Shown in pieces: positions 22,091 through 22,679 of a DNA stretch of 22,679 nucleotides. Under the pieces are notes generated by a model. That model had not been told where the DNA came from. It saw nothing but the letters and a program-made list of their open reading frames with translations, and made no database searches. The position numbers and the translations under genes are program-made. Source of the stretch: DASUVJ01 sp036378995 (GTDB lineage Bacteria > Patescibacteriota > Saccharimonadia > Saccharimonadales > Saccharimonadaceae); assembly GCA_036378995.1 (NCBI GenBank), contig DASUVJ010000043.1:1-22679 (forward strand), written 5' to 3'. The first letter of the stretch is position 1. Each line of letters begins with the position of its first letter.

Positions 22091-22310
22091 AAGGTCGTGA
22101 GAGTACTGGTGGAGAACCTTTTTACTAGCAGACCTTTTCAACCCAAGCCGTCACACACACTGGCCCATTAGAGGCAAAGCGTCCCTGTCGGACTACATAT
22201 TCAATCGCTACTTCAGGTGATACAGCAGATTCCATAGCGGTGGTATTCTGTCTCCTCGTAGCTTACTCATAAATTCCGCAGCTGACCAACTTTTCTCGTG
22301 TCAGTTTTTT
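22091..22310 (+). ncRNA. Candidate structured leader or small RNA, about 220 bases
   Basis: This fills the 316-base gap without a gene. It lies between a promoter and a terminator. Visible helices are AAGGTC (22091-22096) with GACCTT (22131-22136), enclosing CTGGT (22106-22110) with ACTAG (22124-22128); GTCC (22181-22184) with GGAC (22190-22193); and CGCTA (22206-22210) with TAGCG (22235-22239). No open frame of note and no match to a riboswitch, tmRNA, SRP, RNase P or 6S consensus that I can recognise. It may be a stand-alone RNA or an attenuating leader of the following gene. Confidence 0.4.
22281..22310 (+). terminator. Terminator in front of the 82-residue protein gene
   Basis: CTGAC (22282-22286) with GTCAG (22300-22304), a 13-base loop and six T. 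It lies about 30 bases before the Shine-Dalgarno of the next gene, the position of a transcription attenuator. Confidence 0.6.
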
Positions 22311-22350
22311 ATTTACCAAAAACTAAACAATCTATCTTAGGAGTAAGAAT

Positions 22351-22599
22351 ATGGCAAACTCAATTACTATTAACAGCCCAGTGGACGTAACTGCAATCGG
22401 CTTCGGCCGTGACCTACGGAGCTACCCGCGCCGCATCGAGTTCGAAGGAGCATCCTACGATTTCATCGATGCAGGTCTTCGCACGGTCATTCGCAGCGGT
22501 GAGCGTATCGCCCAGGTCTTTACAATGACCGACGGCGCACGTGACTACCGCCTACGAAACGATGGCAGCCGCTGGACACTACTGAGCATGAGCCGGTAG
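22351..22599 (+). CDS. Small protein of unknown function
   Basis: 82 residues, no membrane segment. It starts MANSITINSPVDVTAIGFGRDLRSYPRRIEF and reads as a mostly beta domain with many Arg (RDYRLRNDGSRW). I recognise no family. Shine-Dalgarno AGGAG is seven bases before ATG. No promoter is seen between the terminator at 22310 and the gene, so expression likely depends on read-through from the leader. A strong terminator follows 11 bases after the stop. Confidence 0.75.
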   Translation: MANSITINSPVDVTAIGFGRDLRSYPRRIEFEGASYDFIDAGLRTVIRSGERIAQVFTMTDGARDYRLRNDGSRWTLLSMSR

Positions 22600-22609
22600 G
22601 TAGTAAGAC

Positions 22610-22640
22610 AAAAAAGAGCCCGCGATATGGGCTCTTTTTT
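22610..22640 (+). terminator. Intrinsic terminator after the 82-residue protein gene
   Basis: AAAAAAGAGCCC pairs with GGGCTCTTTTTT (12 pairs), seven-base loop. It works in both directions. Confidence 0.93.
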
Positions 22641-22655
22641 ATTGGTGTAATATCA

Positions 22656-22661
22656 TTGACA
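22656..22661 (+). promoter_or_regulatory. Possible -35 box at the window edge
   Basis: A perfect TTGACA 18 bases before the window ends. The -10 would be outside, so it may belong to a gene further right. Confidence 0.3.
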
Positions 22662-22679
22662 ATTTTATATAAAACGTTT

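Noticed and set aside
22170..22260. T-box-like words (CGTCCCT and GGTGGTATTC) in the leader
   Set aside because: They come in the wrong order for a T-box antiterminator, and the gene after it is not a tRNA synthetase or amino acid gene.
1..22679. CRISPR array, insertion sequence, prophage or integrase
   Set aside because: No spaced direct repeats, transposase, integrase or phage structural gene was seen; content is typical chromosomal.
1..22679. TGA recoded as Gly or Trp
   Set aside because: No gene needs TGA read as an amino acid, tRNA-Trp is CCA only, and the GT4 gene ends naturally at TGA.

Overview
The window looks like a piece of a Candidatus Saccharibacteria (TM7, Patescibacteria/CPR) chromosome. 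The evidence is a compact layout with tail-to-tail genes that abut or overlap, a GT4-GH57-GH15 alpha-glucan operon, a PKD protein ending in an LPKTG sortase signal, an isolated type IV pilin, divergent but recognisable L33, SecE, NusG and L11 proteins, and no biosynthetic pathways. The assignment comes from protein character only and is not certain. TGA closes one gene (the GT4 gene), so I see no sign of the TGA=Gly code of Gracilibacteria/Absconditabacteria.

Layout. 1-1010: the end of a probable DNA polymerase III delta' gene, then a membrane-anchored TPR protein. 1068-1233: tRNA-Thr(TGT) and tRNA-Tyr(GTA) from one promoter. 1298-2134: a NUDT15-like Nudix hydrolase converging on rpmG (L33), then tRNA-Thr(GGT) on the minus strand. 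2186-7269 (minus): a four-gene operon of GT4 glycogen-synthase-like enzyme, GH57 amylase, GH15 glucoamylase and an unknown protein, joined by overlapping stops and starts. 7429-8747: MscS channel, a small membrane protein and tRNA-Trp(CCA). 8824-11637: GT2 glycosyltransferase, HIT hydrolase, TfoX-like protein and AlkZ-like DNA glycosylase. 11634-14182 (minus): a TerC-family membrane protein and the LPKTG surface protein. 14348-18443: P-loop kinase plus YgjP-like metallopeptidase, a membrane histidine kinase with no response regulator beside it, and a membrane GT2. 18535-20868: secE-nusG, two unknown genes, then rplK as its own unit. 20961-22599: type IV pilin, a second Nudix hydrolase, a 316-base region that looks like a promoter plus structured leader plus terminator, and a small unknown protein.

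The main observation beyond the genes concerns expression signals. About a dozen genes have an extended -10 element (TGN-TANNNT) ending only 6-9 bases before the start codon and no Shine-Dalgarno, so their mRNAs should be leaderless or nearly so. Genes with a normal leader and Shine-Dalgarno (secE, nusG, rplK, the LPKTG protein, the 82-residue protein) are a clear second class. Promoters are also packed tightly: two divergent -10 boxes share one palindrome at 10545-10552, two others form a mirror-image pair at 8625-8657, and two -10 boxes contain the stop codon of the gene before them.

The alpha-glucan operon is the clearest multi-gene functional unit: a polymer-making GT4 beside two polymer-degrading or remodelling enzymes suggests storage and turnover of an alpha-glucan, with an uncharacterised fourth member.
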